In this document: in pieces, positions 35,696-46,349 of the stretch
Position numbering within the stretch: position 1 is the stretch's first letter
Layout: each line of letters begins with the position of its first letter
Assembly: GCF_000004195.4 (NCBI RefSeq)
Contig: NC_030678.2
Span: 149,655,047-149,719,046 of the forward strand
Direction: 5' to 3'
Length of the DNA stretch: 64,000 nt
Source of the DNA: Xenopus tropicalis
Taxonomy: Eukaryota; Chordata; Amphibia; Anura; Pipidae
The notes under the pieces: model-generated
Database searches by the model: none
What the model saw: the letters and a program-made list of their open reading frames with translations, nothing else
What the model was told of the DNA's origin: nothing
Made by a program: the position numbers and the translations under genes

Positions 35696-35966
35696 AAAGG
35701 TCATCTCCCATAGGCTCCATTTTCATCGAATACTTCAAATTTAAAAAAAAAATGATATTTTTTCTCTGTAGTAATAAAACAGTAACTTGTACTTAATTCC
35801 AGCTAAAATAGAATTAATCCTTATTGAAAGCAAAACAATCCTATTGGGTTAATTCATGTTTAAACATTTTTTAGTTGACAAGATATGGAAATTCAAATTA
35901 TGAAGAGATCCCTTACCTGGAAAACCCACAGTGCATGAAAATTCTGGATAATAGGTCCCAAACCTG
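35696..35966. mobile_element. TA-flanked MITE family A, left-truncated
   Basis: Starts internally at ggtcatctcccataggctcc and ends TAGGTCCCAAACCTG. Shares aatcctattgggttaattc and taataaaacagtaacttgta with other copies. Confidence 0.75.
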
Positions 35967-36172
35967 TGCAAAAGATTATTTTTGAACAAACGGTATACAA
36001 GAAATTAGAGGATTGTTGCCCCAGGCCTGTCATGGAAAATGTGGTTAATACACCATTGATGGTTTTCTTTTGGGTGCAAAAAACATTATAATAAAAGAAG
36101 GCTGGACACCTGGTTATAGATGTTGCTATGGAATGGGATACAATATTTTTCCCAGTTTCCCTGGTATCAAGC

Positions 36173-36239
36173 AGGCCTGGACTAGAAAGCTGTAGATTCT
36201 GGCAAATGCCAGAGGGGCTGCTGTAAAGATGCCATAGAC
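36173..36239. mobile_element. hAT fragment split by SPIN insertion
   Basis: The phrases caggcctggactagaaag and ggcaaatgccagagggg recur, in reversed form, near 44,849-45,000. The sequence appears to resume after the SPIN copy as catagacagtcgctg. The right end is not fixed. Confidence 0.45.
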
Positions 36240-36427
36240 CAGTGGTTCTCAGCCTCCCTAATGCTGCGACCCTTTAATACAGTTCCTCATGTTGTGGTGA
36301 CCCCCAACCATAAAATATAATATAAAAGACCATCGGAAATATGTGTTTTCCGATGGTCTAAGGCAACCCCTGTGAAAGGGTAGTTTGACCCCCAAATTGG
36401 TCCCGACCCACAGCTTGAGAACCGCTG
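36240..36427. mobile_element. SPIN-type non-autonomous hAT element
   Basis: The ends CAGTGGTTCTCAGCC and GCTTGAGAACCGCTG are flanked by perfect 8-bp duplications ccatagac (36,232-36,239 and 36,428-36,435). Inside are gcgaccctttaatacag and a perfect 13-bp hairpin AGACCATCGGAAA / TTTCCGATGGTCT. These are hallmarks I recognise from the SPIN family, which is known to have moved horizontally among tetrapods, including frogs. At 188 bp it is an internally deleted copy. Confidence 0.88.
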
Positions 36428-36540
36428 CCATAGACAGTCGCTGTTTTTTCAAATTCACCAAAACTACACTTTGGGAATGTGATATCATTTTGGATACCTT
36501 TGGTTCCATCTGTTCAATAACAGATATTAAGCCTAGTAGC

Positions 36541-36728
36541 ACCAATAAGGATTAATTATATCTTAGTTGGGAATGAGTACAAGGTACTGTTTTATTACTA
36601 CAGAGAAAAAGGAAATCATTTTTTCCAAATTAGAAATATTTGCTTATAATCGAGTCTATGGGGAATGGCCTTCCCATAATTCAAAAAGTTGTGCATACCT
36701 GGTTTCCGGATAACTGATCCCATACCTG
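36541..36728. mobile_element. TA-flanked MITE family A, left-truncated
   Basis: Starts internally at accaataaggattaattat and ends CTGATCCCATACCTG followed by TA. Confidence 0.75.
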
Positions 36729-37089
36729 TACTGTCAATGAATTAACTGGGCCAATGAGAGTTTACAGAACTATATTGTTTCATAAATTCTAACACTCTTT
36801 TTCTAGTTTCAGTATATGTCATAATTATCTTTTGTCAAATCTGGCCTTAATTCAGTGTTTCTAGTGTTTCTCAGTCTTTGTGAGGGTTGGAAGCTTTTGA
36901 AGCCAACTTTCCCAGAACTTTGGTCTTCTTTTAAATATTTTCACTGCAAAATGATTTTCTTCTTGTACAACAGATTTGTTGCAATATTGCTGCTTCTGGC
37001 AATGACCTTAAGGCACTTTTTCAATTAACTGAGCCACAATGGGATATCATTACAGAAAACTATGAAGAAGAACACTGGCCAAGTTGCCA
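36729..37089. other. Unassigned non-coding sequence
   Basis: Nothing recognised. Confidence 0.3.
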
Positions 37090-37215
37090 ACTTCAACTGA
37101 AGGAGAAATGGCACGCACTCCTTAATCCACTAACGCTTGTCTATTGTAGAGATATAAAACAAACAAGTCCTGACACGTTTCGTGTTCAAAAATACGTAAT
37201 AATAGGCACAAATTT
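37090..37215 (-). mobile_element. Possible Penelope-like 3' fragment
   Basis: On the minus strand the sequence contains gaacacgaaacgtgtcagg, the GAAAC...GTC half of a hammerhead-like motif, followed by acttgtttgttttatatctc. The CTGATGA half is not visible. Comparison is with the modules at 23,401 and 51,857. Confidence 0.35.
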
Positions 37216-37685
37216 AGCATATGCAAATTATTAACCTCTTATGATGTTTCCTGATCTCCTAAAACATTGGTATTACAAATGTAAAGTGGGATACAATAAA
37301 TTTAAACAGGAATGCATCAATCAAATTGCTACATTTTAAACAAAATATATACAAGCCAATAAAAAGGCTTTATAAAGTCTTTTTTAAAGAGGGTTTCCTC
37401 CTCCAGTTGCCATAAAACTAAACCACATATTTTTCATTAAGATTGATGCTTTCAAGTTGCCAACTTACCAACATTTGAAAAGCTGATTTCTCCATAAGTT
37501 GGGGCTTATATAGAAACGGAGACATTTAAATCTAGCGCCGTATGCATTGGGTATTTGGAAGTACTACTCTGCATGTATTGGGTTATTCCCAGAGAAATGC
37601 TTACCATTGGGTTAACCCCCCTGGGATGGGGGCTCAGCCTGAACACCAGATAGGGAAAATTTGTGAAGATATGCTCTTCTAGGTA

Positions 37686-37793
37686 CAGGTATGGGATCCA
37701 TTATCTGGAAATTGGTTATCCAGGAAACTCCAAATTACAGGAAGATAACCCCCGGTCCTGAGCATTGTGGATAACAGGTCCCATAACTCTACA
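37686..37793. mobile_element. TA-flanked MITE family A, internally deleted
   Basis: Both ends are present (CAGGTATGGGATCCATTATC and ATAACAGGTCCCATAACTC), but the ~230-bp middle is missing. The join is at about ttacaggaagataaccccc. Confidence 0.8.
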
Positions 37794-37889
37794 GCTAAAA
37801 AGAGCAGCTTGAAGGTCAATTTGGGGTTTGGGATATATTTAATGTCATAGATATCTTTTAAATTATGCATGAATATCTGTTTATATCTA

Positions 37890-38040
37890 CCTTGTTACAT
37901 AGTTAAGTTGGGTTGAAAAAAGACCAAAGTCCATCAAGTTCAACCTTCCCAAATAAACCCAGCACCCACACACAGACCCTATATTTGCAACCTTGATATA
38001 GGCTGAGGGGGGAAGCTGAAACAAAGATCGGACCTCCAAG
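37890..38040. mobile_element. Retroposon fragment with 'gttaagttgggttgaaaaaag'
   Basis: The block gttacatagttaagttggg, gaccaaagtccatcaagttc and aacccagcacccacacac is one I recognise as a high-copy dispersed repeat in frogs and other vertebrates. No ends or duplication are fixed. Confidence 0.5.
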
Positions 38041-39535
38041 AAGGGCTTGAACTAAAAGTGTCTAAAAACTACTTTCATACATTAAGGGGTATAAAATCCA
38101 GTGAATGTTGATGGTGAGCAGAAGTTTAGAGGGTCTCAGGAGCTTTATGTAGCACAGTTTAATTTGAATGGTAAACAACATCCTCCCTGGGGTTTATAGG
38201 ATGAGAACCCTTAAAAGATCTTGCTATGCAGTCCAGTAGTTTCTATTTAGGAGCCGAGAGAGAAATTAAGCATAGGCATTTTTCCCAGTTACTGTCCAGT
38301 TTCTTTCTATATTATTGACCAGGAACAAACATTTCACTTCTCAGGGACTTCTGTTAACTTGTCAGCAGCCCAGCCCTTTGTGTTAAGGCATGGATAAATT
38401 AACAGTATTTAACTGTGGCTTCATTTTTACTTTGGGACTCTAAAAAAATACATCCTCGATTCCTGCCATCCCGCTGTAGGTTATGCTTCATTTCTACATT
38501 TTATGCACATCTGCTTTACTTAACCACTGTGGTGCCAGCGTGACATGTAAATGTGTTTTTGTTCTTTGTGCTGACTCGGCATTCAGTAGGTCAGAAAAGA
38601 GCTAAAAAGCTTTACCACAAAACCAACTGAAGCCAGCTCAGCAGTTTCAATGCCACAGGTACATTACGCCTCAGATCAATGACCAGCAGAAAAATATTCC
38701 AAACTTATATGTTGTTACAAGAAGTGAAAACTTGAAATCATCCAATAAATTCTGACACACGTGTAAGCCAGGATAAATGAGTGTATATATACTTGCATAT
38801 AAACAGTGGGAGCAGCTGATGTGTATCTGCACTGCTAACCTGTTTAGTTTGTAAAAAGGATCAACCTCATTAAAGATTTAGTCAATATTTATATTGTAAT
38901 AAAAAGATATTTTATAGAAGAATTCAGAGTGAGCAAAAGCATGCAAGTAAAATATAGCTCTAACCTTACTAAGAGCAATACGATGCTATTTCCCGACCGC
39001 CAGTGACATTGGATAGGTTCTTCAAGGTCACACATGCAGACACAAAGCGGCCATATTGGAAGCTGTTTCTTGGCTGTGAAGGTGTTTAAAACCAACCAGA
39101 AAGAAGTGGAGTCAATAATCATTAAAATTCATTATTATTTGTCAAAAAACTTTTGCCATTCAAAAAAAAACACAACTATATTTGGTATATGGTCCTGTGT
39201 GCATAACAATTTGGAAAGTAAGAATTACATTAAAAAGGCCGCTAGAAATCGGTGAGATTGATAATAAGCTATGCTAGAATTTGTACAATTTTGTACAGTT
39301 TTCACCATCTGTACTATTTTTCTACTAGGAAACTTTAATATACTTAAGCATCAACTGTCTCTCTGATAGTGTTCAGGCTCAGACTGGCCTACTAGTGTAT
39401 TAGCCAGAGGGCCAAGGCCATAAGCAGCCCCAACCTAGGACAGCTGCCTACTGGCCTTTCTTTTGATATAACAGTCCCACACTCTACTTAAATAATGCAC
39501 AATTCAGTTCAAAGGCAAAATGTCATTTCCCAAGA
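38041..39535. other. Non-coding; hAT fragment near 39,372
   Basis: Bases 38,520-38,700 are repeat-free. The stretch ggctcagactggcctactag at about 39,375 resembles a decayed hAT end. No exon was recognised. Confidence 0.3.
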
Positions 39536-39539
39536 GCTC

Positions 39540-40021
39540 TTATACCCTAGGTAGCACTACCTTCCCCAAAGCACCTTTCCTTGGACTTAGTAGCAACTCC
39601 CACTTAGCAGGTACATGAAGAACACCTGTCCCCACACAGGGACCCCACATTTTTAGCCATGCCAATATCTTTCCTTTGGTGGCTCACTTACCGGGGACTC
39701 TCATAGGCAGACACACTGGAGTGTACTGCGCAGACACTCTCCATAGCAGCTTGGCAGGGAACAGGATAGGGTCTCTCTGAATAGTTTTGGGGCTCTAGAC
39801 CTTTCCTCTTGGCCAAACTCCACACAGGATGAAGACGAAACCTGTCTGATCTCCTGGACAGTCTCTTTCACACTGGCTCTGGCTGGCACTGCAGCAGGGA
39901 CCCTTTATAACCTCTGGTTCAACCCATGGATTTGGTTTCAAAGTAAGCACTTCCTGGGTCCTCCTCTTTTCCCAGAGGTGCACTGCGGCTCCCCACAGGG
40001 AGAAGGGTTACCTGATCCCCT
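39540..40021 (-). mobile_element. LTR-like or promoter-containing block
   Basis: Read on the minus strand it starts tgtaggggatcaggtaaccc. It has a TATA-like box (gttataaagggtcc at about 39,900-39,913). About 220 bases downstream it has a strong donor-like cccggtaagtgagcc near 39,690. GC content is higher than in the flanks. This fits a solo LTR or the 5' end of a retroelement. No target duplication was established and the low-coordinate edge is uncertain. Confidence 0.4.
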
Positions 40022-40585
40022 ACATATATTATATAACAGTTACATTACAAGGCAACTTAGTACCTCAAGTCAAGTCAAATTACATGGCAAGATCAGTGTA
40101 TGCAGTATCAGAATTAAATAATAAACTCTGTATTATCAGTTCTATGACAGATGAACCTTGTTTTATACTTAACTATTTACAATGACTTCTAAGCTTAGCT
40201 TTTCAACAGCTGCCCAGAGCACACTAAACATGTGCAGAGCCACTGACACTTGTAAAAATGGCCTAACAACTAAGATCAAAGGTGGGGAGCTGCTGTGATG
40301 ACTTTTAAAGCCTGAATCATTATTGTTTATACAGTGAGTTAAGTATAAAAATAATATGCAGTATATTCTATTTAATGCTCTAGTAACACAAAATGGACAT
40401 ATAACCTCCACAGCCCATTTTATTTGTTTATGTTACTGAAATTTTAAAAGGCTAGCATGTAGGATGATCTCCTTTATTTAACTAAGCCTATTTATTGATA
40501 CTTATTTATTTCTTGTGACAGTGCTAACAGCAGTCCAAGGACTAGCAATGTCTATTATTAATAGAGCACCAACTATTAGAAAATG
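40022..40585. other. Unassigned AT-rich sequence
   Basis: Nothing recognised. Confidence 0.3.
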
Positions 40586-40593
40586 CTCTAGAG

Positions 40594-40900
40594 CAGGGGT
40601 CCCCAACCTTTCTTACTGGTGAGCCACAGTCAAATGTAAAAAGACTTGGAGAGCAACACAAGCACCATAAAAGTTCACAGAGGAGCCAAATAAGGGCTAA
40701 GATTGGCTATTAGGCAGCCTCTATGCACTCTATCAGCTTACAGGGGCTTTATTTGGTAGGAAATCTTGTTTTTATTCAACCAAAACTTGCCCCCAAGTCA
40801 GGGATTCAAAAATAACTCCCTGGTTTGGAGGCACTGAGAGCAACATATAAGGGGTTGGGGAGCAACATGTTGCCCCCGAGCCACTGGTTGGGGATCACTG
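40594..40900. mobile_element. hAT MITE (CAGGGGTCCCCAACC family)
   Basis: The ends are CAGGGGTCCCCAACC and GGTTGGGGATCACTG, with perfect 8-bp duplications ctctagag at 40,586-40,593 and 40,901-40,908. It is the best-preserved copy of its family in the window. Confidence 0.93.
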
Positions 40901-40908
40901 CTCTAGAG

Positions 40909-41675
40909 GATGCTCAGTCACACTAGTCCCTACTCCAAGCTTGCACTTTGTTCAAAACAACACAGTTTATTTCTTCAGGAGCCAGTTCAGCTATCAGTAG
41001 GTTCTTGGTGCATGAGAGGAATCAGGGGCATATAGAGGAACTGCATATATACACAGTACCCAGGCAAGGCCGCAGTGTTACACACTGTGCAGCAGCAAAA
41101 TGAATAAAAGATTTATTGAACTTTAATCTACACTTATAATAGCAGGAGTGATTTGCTTCTGTCTTTGCAAATGTATGGTAAAAAAAAACAAAGAGCAAGT
41201 CTTCTATTGATGAGCACTTTATGTGAGATTCCACAGAAGGATTCCAGAGAGGGTTTAGCCTTGATACAGAAATGCTTAATGTGGTTTCAAAAGAATGTAG
41301 CTTTATCACAGCAGAACAGAACTCTCAAATCACTGGTTTGTGCATTTGTTTTTCTAACAAACTGCAATAGTGAGTGGGTGCTAGAGGTGTAGGTGTGTAA
41401 CCCTGCCTATCTGGACTTGTGCCTTGTTTATATAATACAAAACTAGAGGCCGCAGGCAGCAGAATACAGTAACACAGCGTTTTATCATTTAATCATCCGT
41501 GCTTATGTTCTTTACATGTAACAAGTATTTCAAGTAGTAAGTAAATTAGCATAGACATACTCATCATGTTATACACTATTTTACTACAGACACTTTTTTC
41601 AATGACTGACTCCCCAGGGAGCTGTTACTACTTAGTAACTGGTCTTCAGGTTGTGCCCCCCAGCCAAGGTTCTAT
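40909..41675. other. Unassigned non-coding sequence
   Basis: Nothing recognised. Confidence 0.3.
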
Positions 41676-41676
41676 A

Positions 41677-42043
41677 GGTCCCCATACACGGGCCGATAGT
41701 AGCTGCCGATATTGGTCCCTTGGACCGATTTGGCAGCTAATCGGCCCGTGTATGGGCAGAACCGAGCGGCCTGGCCAACCGATATCTGGCCTGAAATTGG
41801 CCAGATATCGATTGCCCAGGTTAGAAAATCCAGTCGGATCGGGGACCGCATCGCTCGTTGATGCGGTCCCCGAACCGACTGCCCCATGCCCGCAAATGTA
41901 ATTTGGGACCAAACGATCGGATAATTTTTTTTTTAAGCTACTTGCTACCCGATATCGCCCACCTGTAGGTGAGGTTATTGGGTGAAGATCCGCTCGCTTG
42001 CCGACATCGCCAAGCGAGCGGATCTTATAGTGTATGGGGACCT
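41677..42043. mobile_element. Multi-hairpin MITE (GGTCCCCATACAC)
   Basis: Ends GGTCCCCATACACGGGCC and GTGTATGGGGACC. It contains three internal hairpins: gggccgata... / ...aatcggccc (41,689-41,749), GGGGACCGCATC / GATGCGGTCCCC (41,841-41,871) and GATCCGCTCGCTTG / CAAGCGAGCGGATC (41,987-42,024). Open frames through it are by-products of symmetry. The duplication is unclear (ata / tta). Confidence 0.82.
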
Positions 42044-43125
42044 TAAGTCACATTAGAGAACCACTCATTAAACCCATAAACATTTGTAGGGCTCTAACTG
42101 GCTACAGATTGGGTTTAGCTCTGCGCACTTTGGTTATACCTGAATATAAACAAAAAGAGAAGATGAAAAACTATTGAAAGACACCAAAAGCAATCCAGAC
42201 ATTTTTTTATTATATTGTCCTATTAAAAAAAGAAGGCCTGTTTGTTTTATAAACCAGTTTCTGGTTGGATGACAATTTAAAACCACATAAATGTTGACGT
42301 TTAACGTCTCTGGGATAAAAAGATAAAATGGATATGGCAGGGGCATTAAATCAATCCCGCCATGGATTCCCTCTTATTATCCCAATATAAGTTTATTTCT
42401 TAAAAAAGAGAGGGATTAAAGTAGAAGTAAGATATCTGCACTAAGGAGCTCTGCCATCCACAATATCTGCTGATGTTGCTGTTTCTAAGACATCTGCTTA
42501 GGTTAAACTACTGGGTGGCTGGCTATATCTTACAAAATATATATAAAAAAAGACCTCAACATAAAATAGCCCCACTATGTGGAAATAAAACCACACCAAA
42601 TGTACTTTTGTTAAACCCACGTAGCTGTTATTATCACTCTTACTCACAAGAGATTAACATGAATGATCTTTTCTGCTTTTTTAATAGGAAATTCAAGGAC
42701 ACGAGTTAATTCTCTCAGCGCCAGGGAGACCTTATAAAGCGCATTATTTCCCAACGTGTTGAAGTTCCCATGTAGTGCAGGGAGTTATCATGTTAACAGC
42801 AGAAAACCTGATTTCTGGTAATGGGGTGAGAATTAGAACATTATTTAATAAAGGCCAAAAATAACTTGAGAGGAGATAGAAGTTTCCAGCTTAGACATGA
42901 AGCTTTAATCTGTACAAATGTTTTGCATGTAGGTGACATGACACATAACTGTATAATATTACCTGCATCCTCCATGGTGTTGCATTTCTGAGCTCTAACA
43001 ATGACAGTTCTTATGTTATCTATAGGTAGCATACTTTCCTAGGACTTAAAGGGGAACTAACTCTACTCAAAACATTTAACATCAATAGTTTCCCCTGGAA
43101 AATAAAACCTATTTAAATTCTATAG
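42044..43125. other. Unassigned non-coding sequence
   Basis: No repeat ends or exon recognised. Confidence 0.3.
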
Positions 43126-43127
43126 TA

Positions 43128-43743
43128 CAGGTATGGGATCTGTTATCCAGAAAGCTCCAAATAACAGGCAAGCCATCTCCCATAGAGTCCAATTGAATAA
43201 ATACCATTATCCAAAATGCTTGGGACCTGGGGTATTCTGGATAAGGCATCTTTCAGTAATTTGGATCTCCATACTTTAATTCTACTAAAAATGAATTTAA
43301 ACTTTAAATATACCCAATAGGATTGTTTTGCCCCCAATAAGGGGTAATTATATCTTAGTTGGGATCAAGTACAGGTACTGTTTTATTATTACAGAGAAAA
43401 GGGAATCATTTAACCATTAAATAAACCTAATAGGGCTGTTCTGCCCCCAATAAGGGGTAATTATATCTTAGTTGGGATCAAGTACAGGTACTGTTTTATT
43501 ATTACAGAGAAAAGGGAATCATTTAACCATTAAATAAACCCAATAGGACTGTTCTGCCCCAATAAGGGGTAATTATATCTTAGTTGGGATCAAGTACAGG
43601 TACTGTTTTATTATTACAGAGAAAAAGGAAATCATTTTTTAAAATGTGAATTATTTGATTAAAATGGAGTCTATGGGAGCTGGCCTTTCTGTAATTTGGA
43701 GCTTTCTGGATAATGGGTTTTCCAATAATAAATCTCATATCTG
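43128..43743. mobile_element. TA-flanked MITE family A with internal triplication
   Basis: Begins CAGGTATGGGATCTG and ends CTCATATCTG with TA on each side. The interior holds three tandem copies of a 113-bp unit. A second, shorter end-like segment (ccattatccaaaatgcttgg at 43,203) suggests two family members have merged. Confidence 0.8.
43316..43654. repeat. 113-bp tandem triplication
   Basis: The word aatag followed by g-t/c-tgtt-t/c-tgccccc recurs at 43,316, 43,429 and 43,542, a regular spacing of 113. Each unit contains tcttagttgggatcaagtac and ttattattacagagaaaa. Confidence 0.9.
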
Positions 43744-43753
43744 TAATTCCATT

Positions 43754-44076
43754 TCTTCTGTAATAATAAAACAGTACCTGTACTTGATCCCAACTAAGAT
43801 ATAATTTCCCCTTATTGGGGGCAGAACAGCCCTATTGGGTTTATTTAATGGTTAAATGATTCCCTTTTCTCTGTAATAATAAAACAGTACCTTGTGCTTG
43901 ATCCCAACTAGATATAATTAATCCTTATTGGAAGCAAAACAATCCAATTGGGTTTATTTAATATTTATATGATTTTTTAGCACATTTAAGGTATGGAGAT
44001 CCAAATTATAGAAAGATCCCTTACCCAGAAAACCCCAGGTCTCTAGGACTCTAGGTAGATAACAGGTCCCATCTGT
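43754..44076. mobile_element. TA-flanked MITE family A, inverted neighbour
   Basis: It lies directly after the triplicated copy in the opposite orientation. It carries at least two units of the same 113-bp repeat (ggcagaacagccctattggg, then agcaaaacaatccaattggg). The right end ataacaggtcccatctg is decayed. Confidence 0.75.
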
Positions 44077-45170
44077 GTATTTCAGATGAAATATAGTTGT
44101 ATATGTACTTTAATTGCTTTGCTTTTTTTGTTTCTTAAGTTCCAAGATGAAACATTTTTTAAAACTTGGAAAGTCAGTCAAGCAGGCATTTTAGAGCCCA
44201 GCCCCATTAATATTCCCTGTATGGCATCACTGGTGACAAGTCCGTATGACATAATGAATGACATAGTTGACAACCTAATAAAATAACAACTTTGTATTCG
44301 GTAACAGAGCGTGTATAATTTATTCTGCGGTTTGAATAGCACTTATCCGTTTTATTCAGTCAAATGAAATGAAATGGATGATGTCACTCAGTCAGTTTAG
44401 TAACAATGGCATGATTTCATACAGAGATGAGGACTGGTGTAAGGATGACATAAACGCTTTTCCAAGAGTTGATTGATTGGATTTCATAGATTTCAGCATG
44501 CGTGTCCGTACCACAATGTACAGCAGGCGCTCACAGATCCCACAGCCAGGCGTAGTAAAAGAAGAGTATGCTTTATCCTAAACACATATTAATTACAAAT
44601 AAATAGCAGTTTGTATTGTTAAAGGGCAAGTAGGTGGAATTTTATAATATGAGGTGTTTCACTGTAAAAAAAACAATGGGCGGCAAAACCTTATCCCTCT
44701 TTTTGATCTGTAAGTGCTCAAACACCAATGTTTATTGTATAGAGTAAACAGTACAATGCTCAGAGGGTAGCCCTGCTGCTGAGTTCTATTCTAGCTTGGG
44801 CACTATCTGCAAGGAGTTTGTATGTTTCCCCGTGTCTGCATGGGTTTCATCCAAGTCTGGACTGGAAGTCAAAATAGGCCCTAGCATTTCAAGTACACAG
44901 AGCCCAAATTACCCCCCACCAGCCCACTAAATAATGACTATCTATGGAATCTTACAGCAGCCCCTCTGGCGGAACCCATTTGCCAGAATCCACTGACTTC
45001 AATGCATATGGCACAATAAAAAAAACATGAAAAATGCATTTGGCACGAGGAAAAAATGTGAGAAAAAATACCCATTGACTCCAATGCATTTGGTGCCCAT
45101 AAGGGCACTTTCAAGTTACTTGTGTTCTTCATATTATTATACAGTTGTGCTTAGCACCTCTTACCCCCAT
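44077..45170. other. Non-coding; hAT-like fragment near 44,849-45,000
   Basis: The phrases caagtctggactggaagtc and cagcagcccctctgg are related to the fragment at 36,173. No duplication was found. The rest is unassigned. Confidence 0.35.
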
Positions 45171-45172
45171 AT

Positions 45173-45309
45173 GTAATAAAAGGCACCAAGTTTGACCAGG
45201 AGCAGTAACCCATAGCAACCAATATGATGTAAACAGGTGACCAGTAAATCCTCAATGCTAATTGGTTGCTATGGGTTACTATTTCTGGGCAAACTTAGTG
45301 CCTTTTACA
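45173..45309. mobile_element. MITE with 'aacccatagcaaccaat' core, second copy
   Basis: Left gtaataaaaggcaccaagttt, core taacccatagcaaccaat, mirrored core attggttgctatgggttac, right aaacttagtgccttttac. The inverted repeats are cleaner than at 2048. Confidence 0.82.
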
Positions 45310-46070
45310 TAGCCCTGTTAATCTTTATTGCCTTCCATTCAGAATCATGTGCTGCTGTGTGTATTGTGGGGAACCCCCAGCTTCAGAGTTCCCTCAGGCG
45401 CAGTACACTTATGGGAAAGAATAGGGCACACGCATCACTTGCACCCCAAACACCAGAAATGGGGGTAATATTCGGTGTAACTGCTCCTGATTTGTGAGAA
45501 AGCTCACTCACATACAGTTGCATCCATTTTGGTAAATCGGGCAAAACTGCAGTAGGTGCAGCGCCATTGCTTCAAGAGAAACACCTATTGATGCCAGAAT
45601 TTTAGGAAAAATCGGTGCATTGTGTTAACAATCCTGGAGTTTTGTGTTGCCTCAAGTGACACTTACATTTCAACATAATATCCCCTCTGTATCCTAATAA
45701 AACTGCAGGAAAATCATGTTGTAGAAGAAACTGAATTGATAAGGAAAGACAGACAGAACTTCCATTTTACAAGATAAATGTTTCCATGTCTTAGTTGCCA
45801 TTGTTGTCCTTTGTCACTATAGTTTACTGAAGCTTCAGTTATAAAATACATTTCTCTATACAACTTCCATATATATTGCATAAAAATATTATCCATTTCA
45901 GTTGACAGAAATACATTACTGCATTATAACATACAGTAAACATCAGACTAAAGATAAACAGCTTCTGCCAAAAACAAAAGAAAATTAGATCTCACATTTA
46001 ATGTGGTACTCACCAAACCTTGGATCAATCAGTGCACAAAAAAAATCTTTATTTGTGCCATTATTAAAAT
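45310..46070. other. Unassigned non-coding sequence
   Basis: Nothing recognised. Confidence 0.3.
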
Positions 46071-46071
46071 A

Positions 46072-46349
46072 CGGGTATAGGATCCATTATCTGGAAACCT
46101 GTTATCCATAAAGCTTTGAATTACGGGAAGGCCATCTCCCATAGACTCCATTTTAATCAAATAATTCACATTTCTTAATACGATTTCCTTTTTCTCTGTA
46201 ATAATAAAACAGTACCATGTACTTGATCCCAACTAAGATATAATTACCCCTTATTGGGGGCAGAACAGCCCTATTGGGTTTATTTAATGGTTAAATGATT
46301 CCCTTTTCTCTGTAATAATAAAACAGTACCTGTACTTGATCCCAACTAA
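46072..46349. mobile_element. TA-flanked MITE family A, right-truncated, with 113-bp duplication
   Basis: Starts cgggtataggatccattatc (terminus slightly decayed) and breaks off after gatcccaactaat. It contains one full extra 113-bp unit with the same diagnostic words as 43,316-43,654 (ttgggggcagaacagcccta). Confidence 0.8.

Noticed and set aside
35466..35738. 90-codon open frame on the minus strand
   Set aside because: Its start lies in a MITE copy; no splice signals or domain.
39825..39850. ggatgaagacgaaacctgtc resembling a hammerhead
   Set aside because: No CTGATGA strand and no stem I or stem II pairing can be drawn.
39701..39983. Two overlapping 62-codon frames
   Set aside because: Short, no domain; the block is better read as LTR-like or promoter sequence.
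41566..41912. Frames of 71-111 codons on both strands
   Set aside because: They run through the multi-hairpin MITE; symmetry explains them.
44140..44286. Possible terminal exon after ttttttgtttcttaag
   Set aside because: The frame is short, the only support is one acceptor-like tract, and no partner exon or known domain was seen.
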